This document shows, piece by piece, positions 11,112 to 23,250 of a stretch of 64,000 bases of DNA; the stretch's first letter is position 1; each line of letters begins with the position of its first letter. Source of the DNA: Rana temporaria (Eukaryota > Chordata > Amphibia > Anura > Ranidae). The notes below the pieces were generated by a model. The model saw only the letters and a list, made by a program, of their open reading frames with translations. It did no database searches and was not told where the DNA came from. Location of the stretch: contig NC_053491.1 in NCBI RefSeq assembly GCF_905171775.1, positions 112,199,682-112,263,681 on the forward strand. The letters are read 5' to 3'. Position numbers and translations under genes: made by a program.

Positions 11112-11819
11112 CAGTGGTTCTCAACCTGGGGGTCGAATGACGATTTGCCAGGGGTCACCGAATCCTGGGCTGTTCCTGAAGCCCACACTGCTCTCCCAGC
11201 CTTTAACGGCCACTCAGCAGGGCTGTCCCTGGAGCCCGCGGACACGCACTCAGCCTTTTCGCAGCTGCCCATTTAGTTCACGGCATGGCTGGGGGGCAGA
11301 GACAGAGGTCAGCTGACTGGTGAGAAATGTGAAGTGTGAGGGGCTGGAGGAGACCCCATCTCCTGTTTTTGACATAGGTGTCACTGCTGCGACACACCAC
11401 AAAGTCAGAGACACTGTGAAGCCGGAGACACAGTGAGTAACACTACTTGTGACTATAGTGGCCATTAGAAGTCCCCACTACAGTTCTAAGATCCGCAGAT
11501 GACCTTGATCGAGGGCACCTAAGTTGGCTGATCAGAATTCCCCCCCAGCACTGCCACTGGTCCCACCCCCCACCAGCACTGCCATTCATCCCAACTCCCC
11601 ACCAGCACTGCAAATCATCCTAAAATGTACCATAAGGGTTTTAATACTGTATGTGTGGAAGGGACTCAAGAAGCGCTAAATGTCGGTGGGTTAGGATTAC
11701 TTGTCTTGCCTGTGAAAATAATAATACCCACGCTGAGAAAATAATTTTACTGTTAGGGGTCCCCACAACTTAGGAAATTGTATCAAGGGGTCATGGCACT
11801 AGAGGGTTGAGAACCACCG
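11112..11819. mobile_element. hAT (Charlie-like) non-autonomous element
   Basis: It starts CAGTGGTTCTCAACC and ends GGTTGAGAACCACCG, with perfect 8-bp target duplications CCCTAGAG at 11104-11111 and 11820-11827. The start followed by TGGGGGTCGAATGACG resembles hAT-Charlie families. There is no transposase sequence, and the interior contains an imperfect tandem CAGCACTGCCA motif around 11550-11610. Confidence 0.85.
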
Positions 11820-11974
11820 CCCTAGAGGGAGGAAGCAGAAAGGGAGAGTCTAATAAAACATGTTCTACTATGGAAGGGTGGCTGCTGAATCCAGACCATA
11901 AGTCAGGATTATTAGACAAGTGTTCCTATATTTAATAGTTTACTATTGTTGGCCATAGCTTATGGGTGTATATA

Positions 11975-12615
11975 CACTATATTACCAGAAGTATTGGGGC
12001 ACCTGCCTTTACACGCACATGAACTTTAATGGCATCCCAGTTTTAGTCCGTAGGCTTCAATATTGAGTTGGCCCACCCTTTGGCACTATACCAGCTTCAA
12101 CTCTTCTGGGAAGGCTGCCCTCAAGGTTTAGGAGCGTGTCTATGGGAATGTTTGACCATTCTTCCAGAAGCGCATTTTTTTGGTCTGGCATTGATGTGGA
12201 CGAGAAGGTCTGGCTCGCAGTCTCCACTCTAATTCATCCCAAAGGTGTTCTATTAGTTTGAGGTAAGGACTCTGTGCAGGCCAGTCAAGTTCCTCCACCC
12301 CAAACTCGCTCATCCATGTCTTTATGGACCTTGCTTAGAACAGGAATGGGCCCATCCCAAACTGTTCCCAGAAATTTGGGAGCATGAAATTGTCCAAAAT
12401 GCCTTCACTGGAACTAAGGGGCCAAGCCCAACCCATGAAAAACAACCCTGCACCATAATCCCCCCTCCACCAAATGATTTGGACCAGTGCACAAAGCAAG
12501 GCCCAGAAGAGTTGAGCTGCTATAGCTGCAAAGGGTGGGCCAACTCAATATTGAACCCTACGGACTAAGACTGGGTTGCCATTAAAGGTCATGTGCGTGT
12601 AAAGGCTTTTGGTAT
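11975..12615. mobile_element. Tc1/mariner-type non-autonomous element
   Basis: It begins CACTATATTACCAGAAGTAT after TA, and the right end near 12580-12615 carries the inverse of sequences at the left (for example CACGCACATGAACTTTAATG versus its complement). The termini pair over more than 100 bp. It resembles a family widespread in fish and amphibians. I see no transposase domain. Confidence 0.7.
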
Positions 12616-12659
12616 AATCAGGGCTGATCAACCCTATAGGCTCACTATGCAAGCCGCTT

Positions 12660-12965
12660 AGGGCCCCGCCTGGTGAGAAGTAATTTTCGGCCCCTTACCC
12701 TGCTTCTCAACTCGCTGGCTGCATGGGAGAAGAGGAAAGAAGTCAGCACCCCCCGCTTCTCACTTTAATGTAAGATGTCATTTCCGACAGCAGAACACCC
12801 CCTCCCCCGCTTCTCAACTTTAATCTTTAATGTGACATCTCACTGTCGGCAGCGCCCCCCCCGCTTCTCAACTTTAATGTGACATGTCATTTTCGGCAGC
12901 CCCCGCCCCGCTTCTCGACTTTAATGTGACATGTCGTTTTGCTTAGGGCCCCAGGGAGGTCAGGA
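12660..12965. repeat. About 50-bp tandem repeat
   Basis: Four diverged copies of a unit containing CCGCTTCTCAACTTTAATGT followed by GACATGTCATTTTCGGCAG occur in a row. Confidence 0.75.
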
Positions 12966-13550
12966 TCGGCACAGTGTATTTAAAGACTGGTGGCATAAGT
13001 GTATCTGTCCCCTTGTTGGTATCTCACATGCACTATACAAAACAGTTCAGTCTGTGACACAATGTGCGTGTGTAGTGGTCACCTTGCTGTATGTTAGTAG
13101 GTGAACCGTTTATTGCAATAGAGATTATATACAACTCCTGGTATTCTAGTGAACCCATTCTATAGCTAGTTTTCGCTCAGGGCTCAATAACCAGCATAGA
13201 CTAGAACCAGATAAGATATCCGACGGCCACTTGGTAGTTAGAGGTCTGGGTGCATGACAGATTAGAAGCTACTAGGGACAAAAACACAGAGTAGACAGGC
13301 TGACTCTGAGTTCCTGTTTCACACCATGGTTTCTGCTGGTGAGAAGCTGTGTTCCAGGCCGGTTGGACAACAATTGGATGAACATTGTGTATCTTCTCTT
13401 CAGGTCTTCTTCAAGACATACGTTACCTTGTGTTTGTCTTCAGGGGCCCCTGCAACTGGAGCTTGCTGCAACATTCATCTGGAATTATCTTTATTATTAA
13501 CTATATATACCTTGTTATATATACACAATTCCAACACAAGTCCTATTGGG
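12966..13550. other. No recognised feature
   Basis: No gene or repeat is recognised with confidence. Confidence 0.4.
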
Positions 13551-13565
13551 CCCTTTGTTGACATT

Positions 13566-13769
13566 TGTGTGTGAGAAATTAGGGACATTTTTAATCGTTT
13601 GTTAAAAAACTATTTAGGTCCAATTTTATGTTCATACCGGCTGGTTGCATAGTGCACTATGCAACCAGACAGAATGAACATAGGGTTGAACCAAAATAGT
13701 TTTTTAACAAACGATTGAAAATGTCCCTAATTTTTCACACACAAATTATTTTTTATACCTAATTTAATT
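13566..13769. mobile_element. Foldback insertion flanked by 15-bp direct repeats
   Basis: Identical 15-bp copies of CCCTTTGTTGACATT lie at 13551-13565 and 13770-13784. The insert is a long palindrome (arms about 13566-13650 and 13660-13745, centre near GTGCACTATGCAAC) followed by a short AT-rich tail. A 15-bp duplication is longer than that of hAT, Harbinger or TTAA elements, so the mechanism is unclear. Confidence 0.6.
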
Positions 13770-13911
13770 CCCTTTGTTGACATTACCTGTTTATACATTT
13801 GATGCATGTACTACTATTAATCTTTTAATATATAAAGCTTGCACTATTTCAACACTGGTGTGCATCTATATACTTATGGTTAATGTTATATGCTGGTTGC
13901 GTCCAATTACT

Positions 13912-15553
13912 TTAACCACTTCAATACAGGCCCATAGAAATATGACGTCCACAGAAGGGATCTCCCATCCCGGGTGTACGTCATATGACGTCCTGGGATT
14001 TGTGGGGGGATATCTGAATGATGCCTGCAGCTAGAGGCATCATTCAGATATCCTTCTCTTCTGCCGGCGATTCTGTGCAACATAAGAACGATCATAGCGG
14101 CGGTTCCACTGCTTGATCGTTCTTATAGGCGACGGGAGGGGACATCCCCCCCCTCCCGCCGCCATCCCGTGCTTCTCCGGGCTCTCCTGTGCCATCGGGG
14201 GCCTGGAGAAAGAATTGTCTGGCGCTGGCAGGAAGCATAGAGATGACTGGTGACCAGATGGTCACCAGTCATCTCTATGGCCATCGGAGGACCCGGGTGC
14301 GATGTGATGGCGTCACGCCCGGGTCCCTGTAAGTAAACAAAGCCGCGATTGCGGCTACTAAGCAACAGTAATCATGAGATCGGTGAATTTTTTTTCACCG
14401 ATCTCATGCTTTCCAGCCTGTAGGAGAGATGTGGGGTCTTATTGACCCCGCATCTCTCCATAAAGAGGACCTGTCACACACATTTCTATTACAAGGGATG
14501 TTTACATTCCTTGTAATAGGAATAAAAGTGATAATAAAATAAATTAAAAAAAAAAAGTGTAAAAAAATAAATAAATATGTAAAAAAAAATAATAATAATT
14601 AAAACGCCCCTGTCCCCGGTAGCTCGCGCGCAGAAGCAAACGCACACACAAGTCCCGCCGACATATGTAAACGCTGTTTAAACCACATATGTGAGGTACC
14701 GCCGTATGCGTTAGAGTGCCAGCAACAATTCTAGCACTAGATCTCCTCTGTAAATTATAAACTGGTAACCTGTAAAAAATGTAAAAGCGTTGCCTATGGA
14801 GATTTTTAAAGCAGGGGTTCACCCAAAAAAATAATTTTTAACATTACATTCAGCCGAGTTGTCAGAATGACAATCGGCTGTTTTTTTTTATTTCATCCCC
14901 GTACATACCTTATTTTCACTGCCGCTTCCGGGTATGTCTTCTGCGGGACTGGGCGTTCCTAATTGATTGGCAGGCTTCCGACCGTCGCATACAGCGCGTC
15001 ACGAGTTGCCGAAAGAAGCCAGACTGCGAGTCGGCTCTATACGGCGCCTGCGCACCGACGTTCGGCTTCTTTCGGCAACTCGTGACGCGCAGCATGCGAC
15101 GGTCGGAAGCCTGTCAATCAATTAGGAACGCCCAGTCCCGCAGAAGACATACCCGGAAGCGGCAGTGAAAATATGGTATGTACGGGGATAAAATCAAAAA
15201 TGTTAAAAAAAAATTGGGGGGTTAACCCCCGCTTTAAGTACCGAAGTTTGGCGCCATTCCATGAGTGTGAGCAATTTTAAAGCGTGACATGTTAGGTATC
15301 TATTTACTCGGTGTAACATAATCTTTCATATTTTACAAAAAAATTGGGCTAACTTTACTGTTTTGTTATTTTTTTAACTCATGAAAAAAAAATTCCCAAA
15401 AAAAGGCGTTTGAAAAATTATTGCGCAAATACCGTGTAAGATAAAACGTTGCAATGACCTTCGTTTTATTCCCTAGGGTGTCTGCTAAAAAAATATATAT
15501 ATAATGTTTGGGGGTTCTGCGTGTGTATAAAAGCCCTGTATTGAAGTGGTTAA
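13912..15553. mobile_element. Large TTAA element, interrupted by a second TTAA MITE
   Basis: TTAA occurs at 13912-13915 and 15550-15553, with ends AACCACTTCAATACAGG and CCCTGTATTGAAGTGGTT in perfect inversion. The interior contains several GC-rich hairpins (for example around 14225-14285) and an AT-rich right part. The MITE at 14806-15237 has inserted in it. It is related by its TTAACCACTT termini to 20200-21166, 35618-36572, 43835-45108 and more distantly 57918-59076. No transposase is present. Confidence 0.8.
14806..15237. mobile_element. TTAA foldback MITE nested in 13912-15553
   Basis: TTAA occurs at 14806-14809 and 15234-15237, with ends AGCAGGGGTTCACCC and GGGGGGTTAACCCCCGCT. The core inverted repeat (CGCTTCCGGGTATG, GACTGGGCGTTCCTA, AACTCGTGACGCG) matches the element at 815-1329. 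Confidence 0.85.
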
Positions 15554-16396
15554 TTAGGTTATTGGTTAATTTCCCAGGACGGGAATCCCTTCTGTTAACA
15601 GAGGCCCTCTCCTGGGTGGAGGCACTGCCAACTTTATTATCAAACCCATTTTTCCACTTAGCAAAGGTTTTGGTTCTCTTGTTTACTTACAGGTTTAGCA
15701 GAGAAAGTAATTTCTCATAAATTATCTACTTTACATCAAAAAGGGTATTTTCTAAGTGCTTCTACAATGTTCATACGTCAAATACTTGGAAGCCAAAGGT
15801 CCCTGGGTTTCTCAATATCACCCCTTCCTTTGTGGCCTCCTCTCAGGCAATATGAGGACAGCCTCCAAACAGCCTATAAGCAAAGCCTATTCAGTAATAA
15901 TACCAGTACGTCTCACTGTACCTGCATCCTTTATCTATCTGCAGAGACAGCTAGGTAACAATATACTCCAGAACCGGCATTATCACAGAAGGATACAATA
16001 ACACTAGCTTCATCTCATGTTAAGCCTCTACTGCAACATTTATAAGTTTCATGGTCTCATGTTGGCAGGCCTCATATCAGACAATGTAACCAAAGAATAA
16101 GGACAAAACTGGGCAAAGATATGCTGCTTACGGACAATTCAAAAACAAGCTTAAAATTATGATGTAGAGAATTCAGTGTCACAAACAGGCAAAAATATTG
16201 AAAATATCTATTAAAGTCAACTTTTGGCCATTTTTTTTTTTGTTGCCTTATGGACATATATAGGGACATATATAGGGGCAGAAGATCAGCTCCTGTTTAG
16301 GGGTCAAAGCAAGTAAAGGGTATTTACATAGGTTGCTGTGTTTTGTAAATTATCCACTTGCTAAATATTGCTCGGTGACTACACTATAGATGCTAA
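15554..16396. other. No recognised feature
   Basis: No gene or clear repeat is supported. Confidence 0.4.
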
Positions 16397-17128
16397 GGGC
16401 CAGATCCACAAACGAATTACGCCGGCGTATCTATTGATACGCCGCGTAATTTCAAAGTTCCCGCGTCGTATCTTTGTATACACAAAACAAGATACGACTG
16501 AATGAGGGAGCGATCCGACTGGCGTACGTCTTAGTACGCCGTCGGATCGTAGGTGCATATTTACGCTGGCCGCTAGGTGGCGTTTCCGTCGAATTCCACG
16601 TCACGTATGCAAATTAGCTAGATACGGCGATCCACGAACGTACGTCCGGCGAATTTTTTTACGTCGTTTGCGTTCGGCTTTTTCCGGCGTATAGTTACCC
16701 CTGCTATATGAGGTGTATCCTATGTTAAGTATGGCCGTTGTTCCCGCGTCGAATTTTGAAAATGTTACGTCGTTTGCGTAAGTTGTTCGCGAATAGGGCT
16801 TTGCGTAGAATGACGTCACCGTCGTAAGCATTGGCTTGTTCCGGCTTAATTTCGAGCATGCGCACTGGGATACCCCCACGGACGGCGCATGCGCAGTTGA
16901 AAAAAACGTAATTTACGTCGGGTCAAGACGTATTTACATAAAACACGCCCCCATCACATACATTTGAATTGCGTGCCCTTACACCGCCTAAGTTACGCTA
17001 CGCCGCCGTAACTTACGGCGGAAATTCTTTTAGGATACCAAAAAAAAAATGTAAGTTACGGCGGCGTAGCGTATCATAGATACGCTACGCCGGACGGAAG
17101 AATGCGCCGATCTACCTGGATCTGCCCC
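16397..17128. mobile_element. Foldback MITE (GGGCCAGATCCACAAA family)
   Basis: The left end GGGCCAGATCCACAAACG and right end CCTGGATCTGCCCC are inverted and flanked by TAA on both sides (16394-16396, 17129-17131). The interior is rich in CGTACG-like and TACGCCG motifs that pair across the element. The 3-bp TAA duplication is compatible with Harbinger. Relatives are at 37493-38272 (truncated) and 54459-55143. Confidence 0.75.
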
Positions 17129-17271
17129 TAAATCTCTAATTAGGCCTAGCTGAGTATATTTTTTTCATTGTATGAAATCCTGTATAATAATTAAAAAAAG
17201 TCCAAAAAAGTGTGTTTATGACTAAATATGACTAAAACCTATTTTATAATATTTAGATCACATTAGGAAAT

Positions 17272-18225
17272 GCAGCAGTGGAGTCAGGGTTTGGGTGCTC
17301 TTACCCAGCGGCCAATCAGGAGGGTTTGGGACTCGCTGTGCATGCTGGGGAGGGGTATTTATGAGGCAGACGCCATTGGTTCTGGGTCTTCTTCTACAAG
17401 TGTGGCACCCACCTTTAGGGTGACCACATTACGGCGCCCCGGCGTTATGGCCTACCTGGCCGGGGCGTGTGTCCTGGTTCCGGGACCATGTTGGCCCGGA
17501 GCATCTGAGCAGCGACGGGAACCCAGTGAGTGACTGGGTTCCCACCTTTGAGGATCCCAAGCTGTATTGCTGTTCGGTGGGGAGTCCGTCTGAGGAGCAC
17601 CATTGAGGGGCTGGCGATCCAAAATGATCTTGACAAACCACCGGGGATCAAGGTAGCCGGACACTGAAGGATTGATCACCTATCAGTCAGTACCTGGGCG
17701 ACAAGTTAAAGGAGATCCAGGCGTCATTTATCTAAGGAGCATTGCCTCCGCAACTACAAGTCAGAGAGGGTCTGTGGCAGAGGCGTCTCTCTGAAGTTCA
17801 CCAAGGAGGGTCTGTGGCAGAGACTTTTCCTCAAGCTCAAGTTCACCAAGGAGAGTCTGTGGCAGGGACTTTATCCTACAATTGTCCGAGTGATACTCCG
17901 GCTGCCAGGTCAGTGAGAGAGGCCTGTCCGGGTACACTAAAAACACTCAGGCAGGAGTGGCGCAAAGAAGTGTTACGCTTGGGAGCTGGACTGTCCCTAT
18001 TATTACGCCTGAATCTGCTGTTCTCCTTTCTTCTTTAACTTTACTTTCCTCACCACAAGTTTATTGTTTTTACCTGGCTGGGTAATAAAGAGCACAGCAA
18101 AGAGCGGACATTCCTTTACTTCTACCAAATGCAATACGCATCATTCACCCCTAGGAATTCGGGGGAGCCATGAGGTAATCGTGCCACCAGAAACAACCAG
18201 CAGCTCCTCCGGGGGTAGTGCTACA
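17272..18225 (+). mobile_element. Partial LTR (5'-truncated copy)
   Basis: This segment is alignable by eye with 25985-26720, for example GGGAGGGGTATTTATG, GGCAGACGCCATT and TTCCGGGACCATGTTGGCCC in both. It ends GTAGTGCTACA, while the other copy begins TGTAGCGCC, which gives the TG..CA inverted ends expected of an LTR. An AATAAA signal lies near 18085. The first roughly 170 bp are missing relative to the other copy. No gag or pol sequence is nearby, so the retroelement family cannot be named. Confidence 0.6.
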
Positions 18226-18288
18226 TTACCAAACTGTTTTGTAAAAATTCGCTGTACATTCCCCAGTAACTCACAGATTAATAACATC

Positions 18289-18615
18289 GGGGGTTATTTA
18301 CGAAAGGCAAATCCACTTTGCACTACAAGTGCAAACCACAAGTGCAAAGTGCACTTGAAATTGCACTGAAAGTGCACTTGGAAGTGGAAACGCTGTAAAT
18401 CTGAGGGGTAGATCTGAAATGAGGGGAAGCTCTGCTGATTTTATCATCCAATCATGTGCAAGCTAAAATGCTGTTTTTTATTTTCCTTGCATGTCCCCCT
18501 CGGATCTACAGTGACTGCACTTCCAAGTGCACAATTTTTAGTGCAATTTCAAGTGTACTTTTCACTTGTATGCACTTGTAGTGCAAAGTGGATTTGCCTT
18601 TAGTAAATAACCCCC
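18289..18615. mobile_element. Palindromic MITE (GGGGGTTATTTAC family)
   Basis: Ends GGGGGTTATTTACGAAAGGC and GCCTTTAGTAAATAACCCCC are inverted. The arms contain repeated GTGCACTTG motifs that pair. Same family as 24306-24546. Confidence 0.8.
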
Positions 18616-18665
18616 AAAGCATTCTGACTTCATATGCTGTATGCTCGATCCAGGTCAGTGACTCA

Positions 18666-18877
18666 GGGAGGTTGATTTACTAAAGGCAAATAAATTATGC
18701 ACTCCAAGTGCAGTTGCTCTAGACCTGAGGGGAAGCTCTCAAATGAAGGGAAGCTCTGCTGAATTCTATTATCCAATTGTATTTATTTCCCTTGCATGTG
18801 ATTGGGTATTCTTTGCAAAGTGAAGCTTTACCTCATTTACTAAGCTCTGGAGCAAGTGCACTTGATAAATCAACCCC
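18666..18877. mobile_element. Palindromic MITE (GGTTGATTTACTAAA family)
   Basis: Ends GGGAGGTTGATTTACTAAAG and GATAAATCAACCCC are inverted, with AAGTGCA motifs inside. The terminus matches that of the outer element at 35485-37014. Confidence 0.7.
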
Positions 18878-19805
18878 AAAGTGGATAAGCCAAACACAGT
18901 CAGGCAAACTAGCATTTTCTGAGGCTATTTACCAAAACCATCTTACATATTTCTTTCTGTACAGGTTTTTCTTTCACAATGTATGCTTAATGTACAGAAG
19001 CGTATTGGTTTATATGCAGAAGTAAGCCTGATTTTGCGCTTTCCAGCGTTAGTAAATAAAACCTATTGTGTACTTAAAAGTGGGGTATGCCTGTATACAC
19101 TACTGTAAAGTGATGCTAAATAAGATAACACTGTAAATAAAGGAAATACACATGCATATCTGTAATTACACATAAACGCACGCCCCCTTCCCTGCATATA
19201 CACAAATTGGTCATTTTTTTACATTTTATTTTATGTGAAAAATATGCTTTAAAATACATAACTAATAGTTTAAGAGCAAATACACCTGTAATAAACAAAA
19301 TACACTATATGCTTTTGACAAATATATATATATTTTTAAAAGATAACACTTAAAATGTAATTGCACCCGGCAGTTGGGTTAGGGCTACACATGCAATATA
19401 ATCTTTTTGCTACTGTGAGATTTAACCACTTATTGGCAGTAATCTGCTTTGCAGCTCAATGAAATCAATGTGAATCTAATTAGATAACTGTCAGCAAGCA
19501 GTCGTATCTCTCAAAGTAGCCTTAACTATTACAACTAAAATAAATTTACTGCAAAGTATGTAGAAGAGCTACTAATATTTTTACACCTATTATTGTGATA
19601 AATAGCACACCTGTGTAGAATTTTAGATAATTAACATATATTGAATTTTCCCCGTATAACCAATTACTTCATGCCATCTTACATGTAAGCAAAAAGAAGG
19701 ACAAAAGAATTTGTGAAAGTAAGATGTGTTGTAAAATATTGTTAAATGCTGTGATCTTTAGAGACAGCTTTTCACTGAAATATTTTTGCTGTTTAGATGT
19801 ATTTA
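18878..19805. other. No recognised feature
   Basis: AT-rich sequence without a supported gene. Confidence 0.4.
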
Positions 19806-19855
19806 TAATATATAATAATACATTTTCCACAACCATATTACAGCTGTCAGTTCTC

Positions 19856-19907
<52 letters not shown>

Positions 19908-19928
19908 CACACACACACAAAGTATATA

Positions 19929-19972
<44 letters not shown>

Positions 19973-20203
19973 CACACACAAAGTGTATATATATATATTT
20001 TTTTTTTCAAATATTACTACTACTGCTGTTAACAATAGTAACATAGTTGCAGCAACATTTTGTGGGGATCTATACATAAATAAAATTACAATGTTACCTA
20101 AATGTCACAAAATCACGATTCAACAGGAGTGATATCTACCTGTACAAATTTACAATGTAAAAAATAGATATGGAAAGAAACCATAGGTAAGGGAGCACAT
20201 TAA
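19806..20203. repeat. Direct repeat copy 1 containing (TA)n tracts
   Basis: This block is closely similar to 21175-21685. Both contain CACAACCATATTACAGCTGT, long (TA)n tracts broken by CAGACACACACAAAGT, then GTTAACAATAGTAACATAGT and CCTGTACAAATTTACAATG. At its right end a TTAA element is inserted at the TTAA of gagcacaTTAA. Confidence 0.85.
19859..20000. repeat. (TA)n microsatellite
   Basis: Nearly uninterrupted TA dinucleotides broken twice by a CAGACACACACA-type segment. Apparent Ile-Tyr reading frames here are artefacts. Confidence 0.95.
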
Positions 20204-21166
20204 CCACTTGCTGCCGCAGTGTGGATCCCAATTGCCGGGAGGCCGCCTATATACGGCCTCCGGCCTCCAGCCACTGGGGGGCGGGCGAGTGCCGCCAGCG
20301 GTGGCGCACGCGTACCCACTGCATCACTGAGATGCCGATGCGCGTGCCTGATGGCCGCGATGTCCGCCAGGCACCTGTGATCGGTGGTTACACAGACAAG
20401 GACGTGGATCTGTGTGTGTAAACACACAGATCCACGTCCTGTCAGGGAGAGAGGAGACCGATGCTGTGTCCCTTGTACATAGGGACACAGATCGGTCGCC
20501 TCCCCCAGTCAGTCCCCCTCCCCACAGTTAGAAACACTATGCAGGGTACACATTTAACCCCTTCCTCGCCCCCTAGTGTTAACCCCTTTCCTGACAGTCA
20601 CATTTATACAGTAATTAGTGCATATTTATAGCACTGATCGCAGTATAAATGTGAATGGTGCCAAAAATGTGTCAAAAGTGTCCGATGTGTCCGCCATAAT
20701 ATCACAGTCCCAATAAAAATCGCAGATCGCCGCCATTACTAGTAAAAAAATAATAATAAAAAAAATAATAATTCTGTCCCCAATTTTGTAGGTGCTATAA
20801 CTTTTGCGCAAACCAGTCGCTTATTGCGATTTTTTTTTTTTTACCAAAAATATGTAGAAGAATGTTTCGGCCTAGACTGAAAAAAAAAAGTTTTTTTAAA
20901 AAAAATTGGGCTATTTAGTATTTATTATAGAAACAAGTAAAAAATATTGATTTTGTTTTTCAAAATGATCGCTCTTTTTTTGTTTATAGCGCAAAAAATA
21001 AAAACAGCAGAGGTTATCAAATACCACCAAAAGAAAGCTCTATTTGTGGGGAAAAAAGGACGTCAATTTTGTTTGGGAGCCACGTCGCCACGTCGCACGA
21101 CTGCGCAATTGTCAGTTAAAGCGACGCAGTTCCCGAAAGCTGAAATTTCACCTGGGCAGGAGGGGT
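20200..21166. mobile_element. TTAA element, right end truncated
   Basis: The left end TTAACCACTTGCTGCCGC is followed by a perfect hairpin around 20400-20440 (GTGGATCTGTGTG and its complement). Shared family blocks follow: CGCCATAATATCACAG, CCACAAAGAAAGCT-like sequence in inverse, and GCGCAATTGTCAGTTAAAGC. The expected GTGGTTAA right terminus is absent; the element runs into TA-rich sequence at about 21166. Confidence 0.75.
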
Positions 21167-21174
21167 GTATATAT

Positions 21175-21218
21175 ATAATAATAAATTTTGCACAACCATA
21201 TTACAGCTGTCAGTTCTC

Positions 21219-21279
<61 letters not shown>

Positions 21280-21327
21280 ATATACAGACACACACAAAGT
21301 ACATATATATATACAGACACACACAAA

Positions 21328-21378
<51 letters not shown>

Positions 21379-21387
21379 CACACACAA

Positions 21388-21437
<50 letters not shown>

Positions 21438-21685
21438 TATATATTTTTTCAAATATTACTACTATTGCTGTTAACAATAGTAACATAGTTGCAGCAACAT
21501 TTTGTGGGGCTCTATACAAAAATAAAATTACAATGTTATCTCATGCAGATCCCCAAAAAATGAACAAGAATATGTAATTGCAAATGTCACAAAATCACGA
21601 TTCAACAGAAGTGATATCTACCTGTACAAATTTACAATGTAAAAAATAGATATGGAAAGAAACCAGAGGTAAGGGAGCACATTAA
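21175..21685. repeat. Direct repeat copy 2 containing (TA)n tracts, empty insertion site
   Basis: This is the second copy of the 19806-20203 block, with an extra roughly 40 bp near 21540-21580. It retains the uninterrupted site GAGCACATTAAGAAG, which corresponds to the point where a TTAA element entered copy 1. Confidence 0.85.
21224..21446. repeat. (TA)n microsatellite with CA-rich interruptions
   Basis: TA runs are separated by three CAGACACACACAAAGT-type segments. No coding function is supported. Confidence 0.95.
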
Positions 21686-21689
21686 GAAG

Positions 21690-22780
21690 AATATATACAG
21701 TATATACAGTACAATACAATTTCCGGTGTAGTACAGCTCCCAGTGTATGTAAGCAAAACTTTGTTAACCGGTTAAATTACAGTATTTTTTTTTTTCGTCT
21801 TTATTTATCAGTTTGCTAAGATTTAAACAGGTATTGCATGTCAACGTGATATTATTATTATCATTTTCAGTTTATTTTTCTACCACTTTTTTAATAGTCA
21901 GGTCCCAGGGAAAGGAAGAATAATATTCTGATGTAACAATATCAGAAAATACCAATAGTTAGAAATAATCCAACACTCGTCCATAACAAAATAAATAGTA
22001 GAACCTGAAAGCAGACACCTACTGCTGCTTGTACCCACCTCCATTTATTGCCCAGAGTGCCACTACGCTACCTGAAATTGCATCCAGTATCTTAGGTATG
22101 CAATTATCTGAGAAGAAAGCAAAGGCACCTTGCATTGAGAGATATGCATACCTGAAATCTGAATGAGGGTGAAAAAAGTCACCAAGCATATTTGCCTGGA
22201 TTTCAGCTTTAACCGAGAAGTATGATCAAAGCTTATTATTAGACCAAACTTCTTTTGTGGGTCACAGGAGTACATTTACTTTTATTCTCCTGTGGTCTAG
22301 AGTCAGCTGATAGCGAATATTGCCTGCTATCAGCTAACAGGGCAGAGCCGCGCCAGGCTTGGGTAGGATCCCGACAATATTGTCAGAATCCAGCCCACTG
22401 CCTGTTTGACAGCTGACTCTGCCTTTTAGCACATGGCTTTGAGAGCCGGAGCCATCCACATCTACACCCATCCCTAGCATGATGCTCGAGTGAGTGCTGG
22501 AGGAACAGAGCAGAGAGCAGTGCAGACAGAGAACTGCGTGATCAGAAGTCATGTGATAGAGGTGATTATGAATGTTTATTTTATTTTTTTTACATCCCAT
22601 CCTTCTCCTTTAAAGAAGCACTATAGATCTCATATATTGTTTGTCTTAAAGACAAGCAACATAATGTATGACCAGCTTAACACCGCTACTTCTCGTACTG
22701 TTGATAACATAATCTGCCTGCATTTTATAATCAATATTACCGTAGGTACTTTTTAGGCCAGATCAAGTTCACTTTAAGAC
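21690..22780. other. No recognised gene; possible small TTAA fragment
   Basis: Nothing is recognised with confidence. TTAA at 22620 and 22774 with weakly inverted flanks (AAGAAGCACTATAG, AAGTTCACTT) may mark a short decayed TTAA element. Confidence 0.3.
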
Positions 22781-23105
22781 CAGTGGCGGCTGGTGCGAAA
22801 CTTTTTTTTGGGGGGGTGGGGTTGGGGCTGGGTGGCAAACAAACCTTCTCCAGGTCCAGAATCTCCCCTCCACAGCCGCGGCCTCCCTGGCTTCTCCTCC
22901 CGATCAACCCAGTCTTCTTCAGTACCGCCCCCTCACCTGATTGGCTGGGAGGAGAAGCTGGAAACCAATAGCGAAAATTGATTTGCTAGTGTCACAAGTG
23001 GGTGTGTTCGGGGAGCCCCAAGGCCAACCTTTTTCAAACCAAATAGACCCCCGGGCGCCTGCTTGCAAACCACATGCAAACTAGGGAGGTGGCTGCCCGG
23101 CGCCC
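22781..23105. mobile_element. hAT-like fragment (CAGTGGCGGC start)
   Basis: It begins CAGTGGCGGCTGGTGCG, the same start as at 40095 (CAGTGGCGGCCCGTCC). The CAGTGG start suggests hAT. The right end and target duplication were not identified. Confidence 0.45.
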
Positions 23106-23107
23106 CT

Positions 23108-23250
23108 TAGGCCCCTTTCACTCTGAGGCACTTCTAAAGTGCCAGTAAAACACTGAGCGCTTTTGAAGAGCTTTTCAGGCCCTTTGGAAGAGCTTTCTAT
23201 TCATTTCAATGGAGAGGGGCGTAAAAGCGGCTCAGTTTGAAAGAGGTTCT
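23108..23250. mobile_element. MITE end fragment
   Basis: GGCCCCTTTCACTCTGAGG and internal AGTGC/GCACTT blocks resemble the family at 5024-5330. A (TTA)n tract follows at 23365-23392. Confidence 0.35.

Noticed and set aside
19669..21577. Ile-Tyr-rich frames
   Set aside because: Translation of (TA)n microsatellite with CA interruptions.
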